A DNA stretch of 64,000 nucleotides from Terrimonas sp. (GTDB taxonomy: Bacteria > Bacteroidota > Bacteroidia > Chitinophagales > Chitinophagaceae), in assembly GCA_016125075.1 (NCBI GenBank), contig WGMO01000011.1, positions 186,001-250,000 on the forward strand. Direction: 5' to 3'. The notes under the pieces were generated by a model. The model was not told where the DNA came from, ran no database searches, and was given only the letters and a program-made list of their open reading frames with translations. The translations under genes were made by a program, and so were the position numbers. Below are positions 62,317-64,000 of the stretch, piece after piece; the first letter of the stretch is position 1; every line of letters begins with the position of its first letter.

Positions 62317-63291
62317 TTATGAAACCTCCTGCGCCGCTTTTTGCACGTTCGCATGAATCCATTTAAAAGTGAGCTCCATCCCCTGGCGAAGGGTTTTTTG
62401 AGGTTCCCAACCCAGTTTTTCCCTGATCAGTTTATTATCAGAATTTCTTCCGCGCACCCCTGTCGGGCCCGGAATGTTCTTTATGCTGAGTTTCTTGCCG
62501 CTGATATCAATGGCCATCCGGGCAAAATCATTAATAGAGATCATCTCTTCCGAACCGATATTGACAGGTCCGGAAAAATCCGATTCCATCAAACGTCTTA
62601 CCGCTTCCACACAGTCATCGATATATAAAAATGATCTTGTTTGCTTTCCATCTCCCCACACTTCAATAGATGATCCTTCTTCTGCTTCTGCCACCTTACG
62701 ACACATGGCAGCCGGCGCTTTTTCTTTTCCTCCCGTCCAGGTACCCTGCGGGCCGAAAATATTATGAAACCGTGCAACTTTTACATCGATGCCTGTGTTA
62801 CGCTGGTAAGCAAAATACAGCCTTTCGCTGAATAATTTCTCCCAACCATATTCACTGTCGGGAGCAGCGGGATAGGCAGAATCTTCTGAGCATTTCGGGT
62901 TATCGGGATCCAGCTGATTATATTCAGGATACATACAGGCTGAAGAGGAATAGAATATTTTTTTAACCCCGGCCTGTTCTGCAGCATCCAGTACATTCAA
63001 ATTACATAAAGCGGAATTATGCATTACCCCGGCATCGTGTTCCCCGGTAAATATATAACCTGCACCCCCCATATCAGCAGCCAGTTGATAGACTTCTTCA
63101 ATGCCTTCCACCACTTTCCGCGCTACCGAAGGTTCCCGCAGGTCGCCAAGGATAAATTCATCGCACATATTATTCCCGTATTCATTCTCCTTGAGGTCAA
63201 CACCCCTGACCCAAAAACCTTCCGCTTTTAATCTTTTGACCAGGTGGCCGCCGATAAATCCTCCGGCGCCACAAACAAGCGCTTTTTTCAT
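62317..63291 (-). CDS. gme: GDP-mannose 3,5-epimerase homologue
   Basis: Extended SDR that, in plants, converts GDP-D-mannose to GDP-L-galactose (and GDP-L-gulose). The 324 residues match plant GME in series: AADMGGAGYIF, SSSACMYPEYNQL (C119), DSEYGWEKLFSE (Y148, K152), FHNIFGPQGTW, GGKEKAPAAMCRK (K191), QTRSFLYIDDCVEAV, PGPTGVRGRNSDN (R280). All catalytic residues lie at a constant offset of 26 from the published Arabidopsis positions (C145, Y174, K178, K217, R306). The neighbouring fcl uses the same GDP-mannose pool. The product in this organism is inferred. Confidence 0.85.
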   Translation of the reverse strand: MKKALVCGAGGFIGGHLVKRLKAEGFWVRGVDLKENEYGNNMCDEFILGDLREPSVARKVVEGIEEVYQLAADMGGAGYIFTGEHDAGVMHNSALCNLNVLDAAEQAGVKKIFYSSSACMYPEYNQLDPDNPKCSEDSAYPAAPDSEYGWEKLFSERLYFAYQRNTGIDVKVARFHNIFGPQGTWTGGKEKAPAAMCRKVAEAEEGSSIEVWGDGKQTRSFLYIDDCVEAVRRLMESDFSGPVNIGSEEMISINDFARMAIDISGKKLSIKNIPGPTGVRGRNSDNKLIREKLGWEPQKTLRQGMELTFKWIHANVQKAAQEVS

Positions 63292-63308
63292 AGTTCTGTT
63301 TTTTGACT

Positions 63309-64000
63309 TTATAATAAATTCTTTTCAGCAATCGCTTCCAGGTATTTACCATACCCGCTTTTCCTCAGGGCCGCTGCCATATCCAGCAATTCTTTTTTTC
63401 CAATAAATTTTTTACGGTAGGCAATTTCTTCAATACATCCAATATTGGTGCCCTGCCGTTTTTCAATTACGCGTACAAATTCACTGGCATCACTCAACGA
63501 TTCGAATGTACCGGTATCCAGCCAGGCGGTGCCCCTGTCCATAATGGCGACTTTCAGTTTACCCTGCCGGAGAAATGTCTTATTAACGTCAGTAATCTCA
63601 TACTCCCCCCTGGCAGAAGGGGCCAGATTTTTGGCAATGTCCACAACCGTATTATCATAAAAGTACAGGCCGGGGACGGCATAGTTAGATTTCGGGTTTT
63701 CCGGTTTTTCTTCAATTGACTTTGCAATCATCTGTTCATCAAAATCCACAACCCCATACCGCTCCGGATCAGAAACCTCGTATGCAAACACACATCCTCC
63801 CTCTATATCGGTAAGGGTGGGTAATAAACTGTCCAGCCCTGTTCCGTAAAAAATATTATCACCCAGTATCAATGCCACTTTATCTTTCCCGATAAAATCT
63901 TCACCGATCACAAAAGCCTGCGCGAGGCCATTGGGTTTTTCCTGGATGGCAAAATGAAAACTGCAACCCACCTGGCTGCCGTCGCCCAACAAACGGATAA
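63309..64000 (-). CDS. rfbA: Glucose-1-phosphate thymidylyltransferase, 5'-truncated
   Basis: Makes dTDP-glucose, entry to dTDP-L-rhamnose and related sugars. The window holds only the last 229 residues; the start lies beyond the right edge. Visible are LLGDGSQVG at the edge, [28 protein letters not shown] (metal-binding D), [37 protein letters not shown] (in parts), GEYEITDVN and [15 protein letters not shown], the full RmlA signature. An apparent start at 63992 is a TTG inside the conserved region and is not real. Confidence 0.95.
   Translation of the reverse strand, partial: IRLLGDGSQVGCSFHFAIQEKPNGLAQAFVIGEDFIGKDKVALILGDNIFYGTGLDSLLPTLTDIEGGCVFAYEVSDPERYGVVDFDEQMIAKSIEEKPENPKSNYAVPGLYFYDNTVVDIAKNLAPSARGEYEITDVNKTFLRQGKLKVAIMDRGTAWLDTGTFESLSDASEFVRVIEKRQGTNIGCIEEIAYRKKFIGKKELLDMAAALRKSGYGKYLEAIAEKNLL

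Noticed and set aside
1-64000. CRISPR arrays, insertion sequences, prophage or integrase genes
   Set aside because: No spaced direct-repeat array, transposase, integrase or capsid-like frame was seen. The long glycan locus could be horizontally acquired, but nothing here marks borders.

Overview
The window looks like chromosome of a Bacteroidota bacterium, most likely of the Chitinophagaceae type. The evidence is a type IX secretion/gliding operon in the order gldK-L-M-N, TonB receptors with Bacteroidota features, a DUF4271 protein, a flexirubin-free zeaxanthin-type carotenoid cluster, and several promoter-like -7 boxes of the Bacteroidota form TAnnTTTG. No insertion sequences, prophage genes, CRISPR arrays or rRNA genes were seen. 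Genus cannot be named from sequence reading alone.

Region 1 (1-15.7 kb) is housekeeping and cell envelope: the tail of an unknown gene, uvrC, the gldKLMN operon on the minus strand, a YyaL-type thioredoxin-domain protein, hemD, a DUF4271 membrane protein, an Omp85/BamA-like outer-membrane protein, hemW and gpsA. Region 2 (15.7-26.4 kb) handles transport and small molecules: a TolC plus periplasmic adaptor pair without an inner-membrane pump, a gamma-family PLP enzyme with an amino-acid permease, a TonB receptor, a cobalamin riboswitch in front of a BtuB-like receptor, marC and a tRNA-Arg(CCG).

Region 3 (26.4-33.7 kb) is a minus-strand carotenoid locus. A MerR/B12-binding regulator with the CarH photoreceptor signature (W-x9-EH plus E-x-H-x-x-G) is followed by an ECF sigma factor, crtI, crtB, idi, crtZ, crtY and an MscS channel. 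The gap between regulator and sigma factor holds a strikingly symmetric array of TGTTTAA half-sites. This suggests light- and B12-controlled synthesis of zeaxanthin, with cobalamin uptake controlled by the riboswitch about 8 kb away.

Region 4 (33.7-64 kb) is one long surface-polysaccharide locus, nearly all on the minus strand with many 1-4 nt gene overlaps. It encodes NDP-sugar supply (RmlA, a GDP-mannose 3,5-epimerase homologue, an SDR epimerase, GDP-L-fucose synthase), ABC export (Wzm/Wzt with a carbohydrate-binding C-terminus), many GT2 and GT4 glycosyltransferases, three FkbM methyltransferases, an O-acyltransferase, an alkaline-phosphatase-fold protein, asparagine synthase, deacetylase and formyltransferase genes, and a CpsB-type tyrosine phosphatase. 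An internal cassette of two nucleotidyltransferases, a cupin, a HAD phosphatase and a GDPD-like phosphodiesterase (53.6-56.7 kb) may make an unusual activated phospho-substituent. A promoter upstream of 49448 suggests that the locus has at least two transcription units.
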